From the NCBI GenBank assembly GCA_019915015.1, contig JAHBBC010000003.1:1302001-1366000 (forward strand): a stretch of DNA of 64,000 bases, given 5' to 3'. Positions 47,584 through 58,400 of this stretch are shown piece by piece. Numbering within the stretch: position 1 is the stretch's first letter; each line of letters starts with the position of its first letter. Source of the stretch: Auriscalpium vulgare (Eukaryota > Basidiomycota > Agaricomycetes > Russulales > Auriscalpiaceae). Both the position numbers and the translations under genes were made by a program. The notes under the pieces were generated by a model, which was not told where the DNA came from, made no database searches, and saw nothing but the letters and a program-made list of their open reading frames with translations.

Positions 47584-50500
47584 ATGATGAGAAGACGAGC
47601 ACCGCATGTTGTTGACATCAGCATCGCCGGCGACGAGCAAGAGCAGTCTCGCATTCAACTCGAACGCAACCTCTTCCAGACAGAGCTATCGCTTCACCTC
47701 TCATCCGCCCATGATGATTACTCCCTTGAATATCCGCGACACCAATCCGGCCCTTCTGGCGACTTTCCAGTTTTTGGGTCGATGATAGATCGCTCTAGGG
47801 ATGATTTTGATCCAGAAGAAGGGCTGAGCAATATCCACGCGTGGTCGTATCGGACAGGCGACGACGACGAGGGCATCAATCCTTATGTCGGAGGAGAAAC
47901 AATGTCTACTGCTGCACATCATGCCAGCGCTCTCACTCTCAGCGCTGGCCTGGGTGGCAGAGGTGCGCGGAGAGACGCAAGTCTCAGTGGAGCAGAGTAC
48001 GACCCGGATCGACCTCTGCAAGACCTCGTTGCCGGCCTGAACGACCGGCTGAGCATCTTCGACGACAATACTAGGTCTCGTCATGTGGTATGTTTTTTCA
48101 CATCGCCACTCGGCCAATTCAAACTTTTGAACCTCCTCACTAGTCGCGGTCTGTGCCGTTGGAACCCGTTGTGGTCGACAACACCATGGACCTGGATCGG
48201 GTGATGCCTCCCAGGAATACGCACACAGCGGGGTATCGTACGCGGTCTCCACGCTCGGCCTTATCGTCGTCATCTTCCAGTTCTGAACCAGAAACTCCCG
48301 ACCCAACCACCTCCCGTCCCAAATTGTCTGACGGCCTTCCTCATTTGATGTTCTCTCCCAAGCGACCCCGCTCCCCTGCGCTCGCTGGCTCTCGTCCCAC
48401 ATCGCCAGCCCTCTCGTACACCCGTGGGCATGCTAAAAGATCGGCCAGCACAGGCACTGTCGACGCGCATCATCTTCCTCCGCCATCGCGCGTCCAGACC
48501 CAGTCGCCGTTGTACGAAGATCCCCAAAACGGCGAACCCACACCACGACCCAGAAGAGTTCGCACAGTGAATTCTCAGCAGCCAGCCCACCTTATTCGTC
48601 CAGAGATCACCGTTCGCCCGCCAACGCCCTCTACTGCGAACTCGAAATTCACGAAGCTCGCACGCAACATTGCTCGGGATATCGAACATGAACAAACTCG
48701 ACGGAACGCGCCACAGGAGCCCCGAGAAGATTCATATCAGAACATTACCGCGCAAAGCACCTTGAAGGCGAAGGCAAAGGCGGTGGCAGCTGGTGAGAAC
48801 ATCATCTCGAGTTCGGGGAGCACCAGCGCTGACTCGCCTGTGGACAGGTGCATCGTCCAATCGTTCCCATCTCACCCAGCCGCAAATCCAGAAGACAGTA
48901 CATCTGCCAGATGTCACAGGGCTTACGAGTGCAGTGGAGAGTCCCGCGAAGGGCGGGCTTCGTTATTATCATTATGAGGATGACGAAGACCAGTACGGCG
49001 ATGGACAAGGTCAGCTTTGTGCTCAGATACACCTGTTGGCGATGACTGACGCGCGCTACAGCCCGGCTGCACGCAACGTTGGGTTTAGTGCAGGAGAAAT
49101 TGGCTCACCTCGACGCAGAGAACAACACGTCCAGGCGCCGAATGCGAGAACTCGAGAGGGAGCTTGAGGAGTGCAAACGAGAAGTCGCGCGAGAGCGGGA
49201 ACGTGTCATGCAGCGGGAAGAACTCATTATTCGTCAACGCTTGAAAAACGAAGAAGCTTTGAACAGCAAAGCCAGAGACGACCGGGTGCCCCAGCAGACG
49301 GACGAAGAGCAGCGGAGATACAAGGAGGCCGTCGAGGAGAAAAAGGGTAAGTGTTCTCACTTGTGACTTACCGCTGGAATTGCAGCTCAAGGTTTTCCTT
49401 CTTAGCCCTGGAGGCCCTGATCTCAACCTTGCGGTCTCACATGACACGGCTCACCACAGATCTGGCTTCCCATCAGACGCTCCTTGACGAGCTGCGCTCG
49501 ACAAGAGAAGCAGACTCTCGTGCTCTTCGGGAGAAAGCCCATGAGGTCAACTTGCTCAGGAACGAGGTCGAGAAGATCGCAGGCGAAGTGGAAGTCCTGA
49601 AGGGGGTTGTCGAGGAGGGTTTGCGCGAGAGGAGAAACAGGCAAGAGAGGAGCCAGTTACAGGCCGAGGTAACTCAGCAACAAGACCTCTTCAACGAAGG
49701 GACCGCAGACATGGACGAGGAGCAAAGCGAGGTCGACGAGGGCTCGGAACAAGCAAGCGATGAAGAGGAAGAAGCTCACCCAGCTGCTCGAGTACCTGTT
49801 GCTGATCGCACCATGCGCACGGACCATGCGACGCTGGGTTCCACACCTCACGTCGGCGGGAACTCGACGCGCTTCGTCGATGACAGCGAAGTCGACCGCA
49901 TCTCGGCAGAGCTGGAGGAACGCCGTTCAGAGCGTTCTATGTCACGAAACGGAGGCTCGGCCTCGGGTTCCCAGTCCAGCATGCATTCCCGTCTTTCCTC
50001 CCGTGCACCCTCCCTCGCCTCATCAGCCTCACGCTCTGAACGTAGCGTCAGGAGCAGCAAGCTTGGTCCGTCTCTGGACGATGATGATGCACCCCCGCGC
50101 CTACAAACTCGCTCTGCGCCCGCCGTCGCGCGCCGTACAGAAGAGCGCGGTCATCGGCATGCGTCCGGTTCCGGCCTTCCATCCACATCCCATCCTCCGG
50201 CTGCGCCGCCTTCAAGGCATCGTCCTGACAATGAGCCGCACGTACAGCGCCCGAAGGTCTCTGCGCCCTCTGAGGATCGCGTGGAGTCGCCATTTCCTCA
50301 GATCCGCGGAGAGCAGCTAGAGCGCCTCTTCTTCTCTGCCCCGGACCACAACGTGAAGACTTGCACCGTTTGCCGGCGCAGACAGCCCTCTGACTCAGAC
50401 GCGGACGCTGTGCAACGGCCCTTATGGTATCCTGCTAGCAGGGGAAAGACCGTTCGTATCGCAGAGCAGGACCAAGAGGACGTCGACGAAGGCTTCGCAG

Positions 50501-51047
50501 AAGGCTCTGAACCCGCAGAGGAGCATCCGGTGGGTAGGGCAGGGAAAGGCAAAGCTCCCGTCAGCCTCGCACCGAATCTCCAGTTTTTGAGTCAGAACGG
50601 TCGTGCAGATCGTTTGCCGCCGCAGACGGTCCTTGTCCGTGTGCTCAGAGAGCTGGAAGACGACTTCACACACTACAAAGGGTGCGTCTTAGCACTACCG
50701 TCGGGAGCTATCAACTGACTGACTTTGGAACAGGATCTACACCGAGCTTGCGGACCAATACAAGCTCATGGATCCTGCCTCGAACGTCGTCAAGCGGAAT
50801 GTCCTGGCGCAGCACCTACGGGAGGTTATTGACATCCTGGAACAGAAGGTACGCCGTTCGGCCATGGAATCCTATGTCGCGTATCCTCACTGCTCATCCT
50901 CAGGGAGATCAAATTGCTTCGCTGTACGACCTCTTGACATTCGAGGACAAGCCAGTGGGCGCGTCTGTCGTACCCGAGAAGAAAGTGGCTTCGGCGAGTA
51001 GAGCAGGTATTGGACGGTCTCGAATTTCTGCCAGACATCTACCCTGA
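47584..51047 (+). CDS. PPC89: Ppc89/Cep57-like spindle pole body coiled-coil protein
   Basis: ATG 47584 gives MMRRRAPHVVDISIAGDEQE, followed by a long Ser/Pro-rich region. Then TVHLPDVTGLTSAV and an acidic YHYEDDEDQYGDG (about 48890-49010) precede a coiled coil of about 200 residues (ARLHATLGLVQEKLAHLDAE; RRRMRELERELEECKREVAR; EVNLLRNEVEKIAGEVEVLK). A CxxC patch, KTCTVCRRRQ, is at about 50355-50385. The C-terminal domain, PPQTVLVRVLRELEDDFTHY, KGIYTELADQYKLMDPASN and REVIDILEQKGDQIASLYDL, is the Cep57-type microtubule-binding segment found in S. pombe Ppc89, a core SPB component. It stops at TGA 51045-51047, only 33 bp upstream of a retrotransposon, so the coding part is intact. The assignment rests on the C-terminal domain plus layout. 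Confidence 0.72.
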
Positions 51048-51064
51048 TCAATTTCTCTCTTCGT

Positions 51065-51080
51065 GTAAACTTGGTTTATC
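51065..51080 (+). repeat. Target site duplication, left copy
   Basis: The 16-base sequence gtaaacttggtttatc lies directly before the first base of the non-LTR element and recurs exactly after its poly(A) tail at 54338-54353. It belongs to the 3' UTR of the PPC89-like gene. Confidence 0.92.
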
Positions 51081-51081
51081 G

Positions 51082-54000
51082 ATCAGCAACATGTTAAACG
51101 AAGATCAGGCGGGCTTCGTACCAGGCAGGTCCATAGCAGACCAAACACGGCTATCACGAGCAATAATCAAATTCACGGAGGCCACGGAGAAAGATGGGGC
51201 CATCGTATGCCTCGACCAGGAAAAAGCATATGACAAAGTGGCACATAAATACCTGTGGGCAGTGTTGGAGAAATTCAACGTCCCAGCAGCCTTCATCCGC
51301 ACAGTTAAATCCCTGTACAAGTCAGCGTACACCACAGTGGCCATCAACGGCTTCCTCAGCTACGAGGGCTTCCGAGTACGACGAGGAGTACGTCAGGGCG
51401 ACCCGCTGTCTTGCCTCCTTTTCGACCTAGCAATAGAGCCGCTAGCCTGCCTGATACGCCAATCCCCAGACATTGCGGGCTTCGAGATCCCTGGGGTCAA
51501 CCGCCCAGTAAAAATCAGGCTGTTCGCAGACGACACCGTACTGTACCTGAACGCAACCGATAGATACGACATTGTCCTCCAAATCACCAGGAAATGGTGC
51601 GCGGTCTCTGGAGCAAAGTTCAACGAAGAAAAAACAGAAATTATACCCATAGGGAGCACAACGCACCGGAAGAAAGTCCTCGAGAACAGGAAACTTAACG
51701 ACCAAGACAGCCGACTAGAAATCTCCATCAAAATAGCCCAAGATGGTCATCCTGTTCGCTCCCTAGGCTCCTGGATAGGGAACAAAATCGACGATGCAAC
51801 ACCATGGGAACCGATAATAGACAAAATCAGCGCGGAGTTAAACCGATGGGTAAAAGGAAACCCCACACTATTGGCCAAAAGACTCATCGTCCAGATGGTC
51901 GTGGGAGGCCGTACTCAATACCTAGCAAAAGTCCAAGGAATGCCGACACACATTGAGAACACTCTGATCAAGAAAATAAGAGAATTCATTTGGGACGGGA
52001 AGACATCCCCCCCGCTCGCAATCGAATACCTGTACCTGCCAAAGGAAGAGGGAGGGATAGGCCTGCTGGATCTGAAAGCAAGAAATGAAGCAATACACAT
52101 CACCTGGCTTAGATCCTTCCTGGACTTCTCAGAGAAACGCCCAACGTGGGCTTTCGTTACAGACCTCCTTGTCAATAAACTGAAACCGAAAGACGCACCA
52201 GACTCGACAATCATCAACCCCTTCCTTCAATCATGGAATATGCCGGTGTCAGGATCACGGGTAACCACACTTCTATCGAAAGACATGAGCGACATGCTCA
52301 AGGTAGGGAAAAAATATAACACAAACTTCTCGGCGCTCCGCCTCTCGACCGACCTCAAGAAGAAAATGCCGGCATGGTACCACCTCTCCACGAAATCGAA
52401 ACGCACAGTGCAGACAACAAAATGTCTACAGGAAAACCACGGCGTGACTTGTGTAGCCGACTTAATGAAGGAAATGAACCGACTCACGGGACATGTCAAC
52501 GGACGCCCGCACTTCCATATGCGACGGTGCGCCTGTAGAGACTGCGCACGAGATCGAGCCCACGGATGCCAAAATCCACACGCATGCGCCACGGAAGCTA
52601 GAAACAGGATAGACTTAATCAACCAGAAACTAAACCCAAACGACCCACCAACACAAGACTCACTCACCTTGACGCGACACCGAAAGCGCCAGAACCTGCA
52701 GAACCTTGAACTGAACCGTGAAGTAAAATTTGACCCGGCAACGACGTGTAAAACAGACCTATCAGAGTGCATACGAATTTTCCAATCTGACGACCCAGAG
52801 ACAACGGCACCACCAAATAGGCTAGCGGGCCCGGCGGCAGGAATCGCCATCCCGGACGAGCGCGTGACGGTCTACACGGATGGCTCGTGCATAAACAACG
52901 GAAAACAAAACGCAAGATGTGGGAGCGGAGTGTGGATAGAAGAAAACCACGAACTAAACAGAGCCTTCCGAGTCCCCGGGGAAGCACAATCGAACCAAGT
53001 CGGAGAGCTAGTTGCCATAATTATCACCCTACAAAAAATCCCGAACTACATACCAATCAGGTTTAAGACAGACTCGAAATATGTGATAAATGGTCTTACC
53101 AAATACCTACCAAAATACGAGGACATCGGATGGATAGGAATTGCAAACGCAAACTTCTTCCAAGCAGCAGCCTTCCACTTGAGAAAAAGATCGGCCCAGA
53201 CGACCTTCCAATGGGTCAAGGGACATAGTGGAATAACCGGAAACGAGCAAGCAGATGCCGAAGCAGGGCGCGGAGCACACAAAGAAACACACGACGAACT
53301 AGACCTCCAAATTGAAGACGCATACCGCCTTCGCGGGGCAAAACTAGCGGCGCTATCGCAGGCAATGGCCTACAAAGGAATAAGAGAAAGAACCGACCCG
53401 AAACGCCACCCACCAAGAGAAACGACAAGAATAAACCTTGAGCGAGCACGCAGTGCGATCGAAGACTACTCAGGAGCCCTCGAAACAGATGCCGCACTCT
53501 GGAGAAACACGTACCGCCCAGAAATAAAGAAACCTATCCGACAATTCATCTTCAAAACAATCCATAACCTCTATATGGTCGGCAAGAGATGGCGACACAC
53601 CCTCCCGGAACGAGCTCCTTGCCCCCTGTGCGGAGATCCAGACGAAAGCATGGAACATATTCTGACTGAATGTCCAAACTCACCAGTAATGGACGCCATA
53701 TGGAATGCAGCAGCAGACCTGTGGCCCCACGGAGAGGAATCTTGGCCACAAATATCCTTCGGGATTGTACTAGGATGCGGCTGCCTAGAACTCCAAGCCC
53801 CAGACGACGAATCGAAAGCGAACAGAGCAACGCGCGCGGCAAAATCGCGCTTACTAAGAATTCTGATCTCTGAGTCGGCACACCTCATATGGGTCCTCCG
53901 ATGCCAAAGAGTCATACAAGAAAAACAAATTACGGTCAAGGAGGCACTAGCACGGTGGACTTTTAAGATAAACCAACGACTAATTACAGACAAAATACTC

Positions 54001-54156
54001 TCCTCGCGCAAAAAACGGTCGAAGAAGGCCCGCTACTCAACGACGCTTACCTGGACGGGTACCCTGCGAAACGAACGCGACTTACCAGACGACTGGGCAG
54101 TAAACCCTGAGGTTTTAGTGGGTATACGGCCGCCCAGGGCTCCTATAACGGAGTGA
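51082..54156 (+). pseudogene. Truncated RT-RNase H polyprotein of the LINE
   Basis: About 1,025 codons remain open up to TGA 54154-54156, but no native start remains; the frame runs in from host DNA. RT motifs are QAGFVPGRSIADQ, CLDQEKAYDKVAH, VRRGVRQGDPLSCLLFDLAI and IRLFADDTVLYL, with the catalytic FADD at 51523-51534. A thumb/connection region and a Cys/His-rich patch (RRCACRDCARDRAHGCQNPH, about 52524-52585) follow. RNase H has all four acidic/His positions: VYTDGSC (about 52869-52889), GELVAII, FKTDSKYVING and WVKGHSGITGNEQADAEA (about 53210-53265). A zinc-knuckle-like CPLCGDPDESMEHILTEC is at about 53620-53675. RT and RNase H look catalytically complete; the N-terminal RT fingers and the endonuclease are missing. 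Confidence 0.95.
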
Positions 54157-54183
54157 CCAGGCGAAACCGGAGTCCCACAGTCC

Positions 54184-54250
54184 CCGGAGCTTGCTCCGGA
54201 ACTGCGTAATGCATTTTCTCCTCGGACCGGCATACCCACCCGGGTATGCC
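54184..54250 (+). repeat. Two hairpins in the LINE 3' UTR
   Basis: The sequence ccggagcttgctccgg (54184-54199) and, 29 bases on, ggcatacccacccgggtatgcc (54229-54250) form perfect stems; the second has nine base pairs with an ACCC loop. Lying between the stop codon and the poly(A) tail, they are candidates for the RNA structure that the element's reverse transcriptase recognises. Confidence 0.7.
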
Positions 54251-54337
54251 GCCTTAGCGTACCGTCAAGGGGCTCTGCTTTCGTAGCAAGCGCCAGATGG
54301 GAAACACGCTCGTCCAAAAAAAAAAAAAAAAAAAAAA

Positions 54338-54353
54338 GTAAACTTGGTTTATC
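54338..54353 (+). repeat. Target site duplication, right copy
   Basis: An exact repeat of the 16 bases at 51065-51080, immediately after the poly(A) tail. Host sequence resumes at 54354 and runs about 310 bp to the KGD1-like stop; this stretch is 3' UTR material with no gene. Confidence 0.92.
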
Positions 54354-54663
54354 ATTATTCCATAGTGTCCTTGGCTCTTCTTGCATTGACGTACCTGGTC
54401 GGCCATCTCTGCATCTTATATAGTCATCGGCCATGGCATGGCCTCCTGCCACCACATCCATGGCCCTCTCCCTCATACATCTGACCACTTCGTCACAGCA
54501 TCTGTACCCATAGCATATATCAGTAGCCTGGAGGTCAAGGCCTCCCTTGAATGCGAGATTTGCAGTGAATCGTTTATTATAGGCGCTGTCTGAACAGAAC
54601 TGCTTGCTGCGTAGCTAACTAAATAATGTGCATACTGAATTGTTCTCGGCGAGCGACCTGAGA

Positions 54664-57600
54664 TCAGACGTTGAAAGCAGTCGCAAGGAATGCCTCGATC
54701 TCCTTCTTGTGTTGGCTCTGCAAAAAGTCAGATGAAATTGCAGAAAGAAAGTCACATGGCGGTGACGAACCTTGCTTCCAGTGGCGACAGAGCTGGTCGG
54801 CTCACGGCCGGCGTAGCGAGGGTATTTCCCTTTGTGATGTTGCGTCTGGCTCGCGGCCGTGTAGATGCGGGGTCCAACGTACGTCCAGGCGCCGTTGTTG
54901 AGAGGCTCCTCCTGGGGACAGTATGCTGTCGTTAGCTCAGGCATGTTAAACGACCGACAAGGCACGCACCTGACACCAGAGCAGATCGGCATTGGGGTAC
55001 GTATCAAGATGAGGTGTGAGCTACATGGAGGATGTCAGGGGACGACAGGGAAGGTACGCGCAAAGTATACGTACTAGGTCGTAAGGGAACGGCGAGAGCT
55101 GCTCGAGGCGGCTGATGGCGACGTCTTTGATGCCCTTGGCTTCACGCTCAGCGAGTAATGCATAGTAGACTTGACCTATCGAAATGTACGTCAACTCCGG
55201 CAGGAAAGCGCAGAGTAAGGGAAAGGTAACAAACCAGTGCAAAGGATGTGACGCTTGACGCTCTCGGGCTCGACCAGATCCTCGGCGGCCTCTGGGATGT
55301 AGCGCTGGAAGTGCGTTTCGCCGAGCATCTCTGACAGCGACGACCTGGCTTTCGGATGGCGCAGCAGTGACTTCGAGAAGAAGTTGATGAGCTACGGACA
55401 GAAGATTAGTAACCGACTCGTCGAGTGCATATATGCTCTTCACTCACAGGCTTGCGGAAGTCACGATGGATCTGGCGACGAAGAACGTGGAACTAATAAC
55501 CGCCTATTGAGCATCTGTCCATGATAGACAGTATGCATGAACTCACGTAGTTGGCCGGCGTCGAGGCGTACACGATCTGCATGTTGCAGTCCTGATGTTG
55601 ACGCTCGATCTTCTCCGGGCTGGGGAAATGGTTCGGGTGATCGTCACAAAGCTGCAGGAAGCGCTCGATGCGGGCACTAGAGTGCTCAGGACCTTGCCCG
55701 TCGAAGCCATGGGGCAAGCTCATGACCAGACCGGTGCGCTGGAGCCACTTGCGTTCGCCGGAGGCGATGTACTGATCGATAGTCACTTGCGCGTTGTTGG
55801 CGAAGTCGCCAAACTGGGCCTCCCAGATATCCAGCGAGTCGGGCGACACCAGGGAGTATCCAAGCTCAAACCCGAGGGCACCGTATTCAGAGAGGGACGA
55901 GTTGCAGACGACGAACCGCGCCTGGTCAGACCCCAAGTTGTTCAAGGGGACATACTGCTGCTCGTTGATTTGATCGTGGACGACGGCATGGCGCTGAGAG
56001 AACGTGCCACGCTCCACATCCTGGCCCGACAAACGAACGTGAACCTTCTCCAATGCGAGCGAACCGAATGCGAGGGCCTCGGCTGTCGGCCAGTCAATGT
56101 TCGTCCCCTCTTCCACGGTCTTGCCACGAGTGGACAGGATACGACCAAGGTTGCGATGGACGTTGAAGCCAGATGGGTAGGTAGAGATGGCTTTGCCGAT
56201 GTGCTTAAGCGTGTCTTCGTCTACACCAGTGGCGCGGGTAGGAAGAGTCTCTTCAAGAAGCTGCTTGGGAGAGGGGAAACCTTGCCAGGACGCCGACAGC
56301 CACTCCTTGCTCGTAGGCACATAGTCCTTTGCTGCCGATGCAGCGTTCTCGAGCATACCCCACACCCACTTCTTGTGCTCGTCGATATCCTTCTCCGTGA
56401 ACGTACCGCGGCCGACCAGGAACTTGGTGTACACAGCCAAAGGATAGGGCTGCTTCTCGATGGCCTTGTACATGCGCGGCTGCGTGAAGCTGGGCTGGTC
56501 CGTCTCGTTGTGTCCGTAGCGGCGGTAGCAAACAATGTCAATGACAACGTCCTTCTTGTACTTGGCGCGCCAGTCAGCGGCAAGCTGGCAGACGAAAGTG
56601 ACCGCCTCGACGTTGTCGCCGTTGACATGGAAGATCGGCGCATCGATCGACTTGGCGATATCAGACGGGTACGGCGTAGACCGGGCGAAGCGTGGATCCG
56701 TGGTGAAGCCGATCTGGTTGTTGACAATCAAGTGGATGGTTCCTCCAGTACCGTATGAGGGGAGGCTGTGGAAGCCCATGGTCTCGTACACGATGCCTTG
56801 CCCAGCGAACGCCGCGTCACCGTGGAGCAGAACACCCATAGCCGTATTATGGGCGACCTCGTCGTTCTCGAAGTGCTGGATCGCCCGAGTCTTCCCAAGT
56901 ACGACGGGATCGTTGGCTTCGAGATGGGAGGGATTTGCGACGAGGGAAAGCGAGACCTTCTTGCCAGAAGGAGTCGGCCGCACATAGTTTGCGCCAAGAT
57001 GGTACTTGACATCACCGGCAGGGGAATCGTCCGCGTCTGCTGTACCAGAGAACTCGTTCAAGATGGCCTCCACAGGTTTCCGGATGACGTTGGCCAGGAC
57101 ATTGAGACGTCCGCGATGGGGCATGCCCATGGTGACGTGCTTGACGCCGTGGTCGACGGAACGGTCAATGAGGGCCTTCATTCCAGGAATCAGGGCCTCG
57201 CAACCCTCCAGACCGAACCGCTTTTCGTTGGGATACTTGCTCGACATGAACTTCTCGAAAGACTCGGACCAGATGAGCCGGTCGAGGATCATGCGCTTCT
57301 CCTCGATCGAGTAGTTCCACGGCTTCGGGATCTCCACGCGTTCTCGGATCCAGTCGCACTGCTCCTTGTCGGGTATGTGGACGTATTGGATGCCAACGTG
57401 TCCGCCTGCCATGCGATGAGTACCGCGTCGGACCGAAACCGACAGCAAACTCACAGTATATGCGCTTCAAGGTTTTGATGATCTCTCCCAGCGTCATAGT
57501 ATTCCTGTCCTCCGTCGCGAAATGGGGCAGGATTCCCGGTCCCAGAGTGATGGACTTGTCGAGGTCGCGCTCCGTAAACCCATAGTGGCTAAGCTCCAGC

Positions 57601-58110
57601 TCTGGCGGGCGTACGTCCGCCAGATCGGCGTCGAGTATGCCCAGCGGGTCGAGTTCAGCGACGTGATGCCCGCGCACTTGATAGGCGCGGACGAGCAATT
57701 GCACCTGATCCACGTTCAGTTACACAGAGACAGCGCATGACGCGACGACATACCTTCAGGTGGTCGTCGAGCTGGGCGCCCCCGGAGGCATGGAGGGCGG
57801 GGGCACCGTCGGATGGCGTGGGCAGGAACCGCGGCGGCGGCTGGAACGCATTGGGTCCCAAACCCTTGTCCAAGCCAGAGAAGTACGCGTCCCAGGACGC
57901 GTGTACCGACGACGGGTCCTGCCTCCAGTGGCGGTACATCTCCTCTGCGTAGTGCGCATTGGTCCCGTTCGCAAAGGGGTCGTTCGGGGACGGGGAGGCA
58001 GGTGTTGCCAGATCACGGTGGATGATGAGCGGGCCGCGCTGGAGGGTGGAGGGGAGCCGGGTCCTGCCTGCAGGGTAGCGCAGACGCCTGAGTGCCTGCC
58101 GTGGCAGCAT
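54664..58110 (-). CDS. KGD1: 2-oxoglutarate dehydrogenase E1 component, mitochondrial
   Basis: The ThDP-dependent E1 subunit of the TCA-cycle complex decarboxylates 2-oxoglutarate and passes succinyl to E2. ATG 58110 gives [20 protein letters not shown], a basic amphipathic mitochondrial presequence. The E1 N-terminal block ([20 protein letters not shown]) precedes [20 protein letters not shown]. The catalytic core has [39 protein letters not shown] and the ThDP/Mg site [20 protein letters not shown] followed by [20 protein letters not shown]. Then come [18 protein letters not shown] and, in the C-terminal half, [40 protein letters not shown] and [18 protein letters not shown]. The stop is TGA 54666-54664. 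Apart from short terminal exons it is one long exon of about 650 codons (55493-57411). Complete. Confidence 0.96.
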
Positions 58111-58400
58111 TGTGGGCAACGCTCTGAGACGAGAGCGTCGGGGGAGCCGAGAACGGTGTCGGGATGGTCGAGGTCGAGGTGGATGGAGAGCCCGCGTCAC
58201 GACGACGGTCACGCCTTTTCTCATGCATCGGGGTCGCCCGGCTCGGCCGATAGCCTTGCTCGCCGTCAATATTTGGCCTCGGATCTTCGCCACGAGTTAC
58301 TCCGCGCGCATCAACTCTCCTCTGCTCGACGACTATGTACTTAGCACGCTCTCAATACATACAGCAAGCACAACATATTCAAGAAGCACAAGTCGTGTCG

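Larger units (their letters stand above)
51081..54337 (+). mobile_element. 5'-truncated non-LTR retrotransposon (LINE) with poly(A) tail
   Basis: The element begins abruptly inside the reverse transcriptase domain, just ahead of the QAGFVPGRSIADQ motif, and ends with 22 A residues (54316-54337) flanked by an exact 16-bp duplication. The endonuclease and any ORF1 are missing, as expected for incomplete target-primed reverse transcription. The protein part is described separately; a 3' UTR of about 160 bp (54157-54315) holds two hairpins. Codon use is clearly AT-richer than in neighbouring genes. RT with a trailing RNase H domain and a C-terminal CCHC-like motif is the layout of I/Tad-like elements in fungi. 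The absence of stops over 1,025 codons and the perfect duplication point to a young insertion. It cannot move by itself. Confidence 0.95.

Noticed and set aside
49740..50300. CRISPR-like or tandem repeat in the Ser-rich coding DNA
   Set aside because: It is only low-complexity coding sequence of the PPC89-like gene, with no fixed repeat unit. CRISPR arrays are not expected in a fungal nuclear genome and none was seen.
51010..51081. Start of the LINE reading frame at 51010
   Set aside because: The bases before 51081 belong to the host gene and to the target site duplication; the frame is open there only by chance.
55595..56758. Open frame of about 387 codons on the plus strand
   Set aside because: It is antisense to the conserved exon of 2-oxoglutarate dehydrogenase E1 and has no independent motif.
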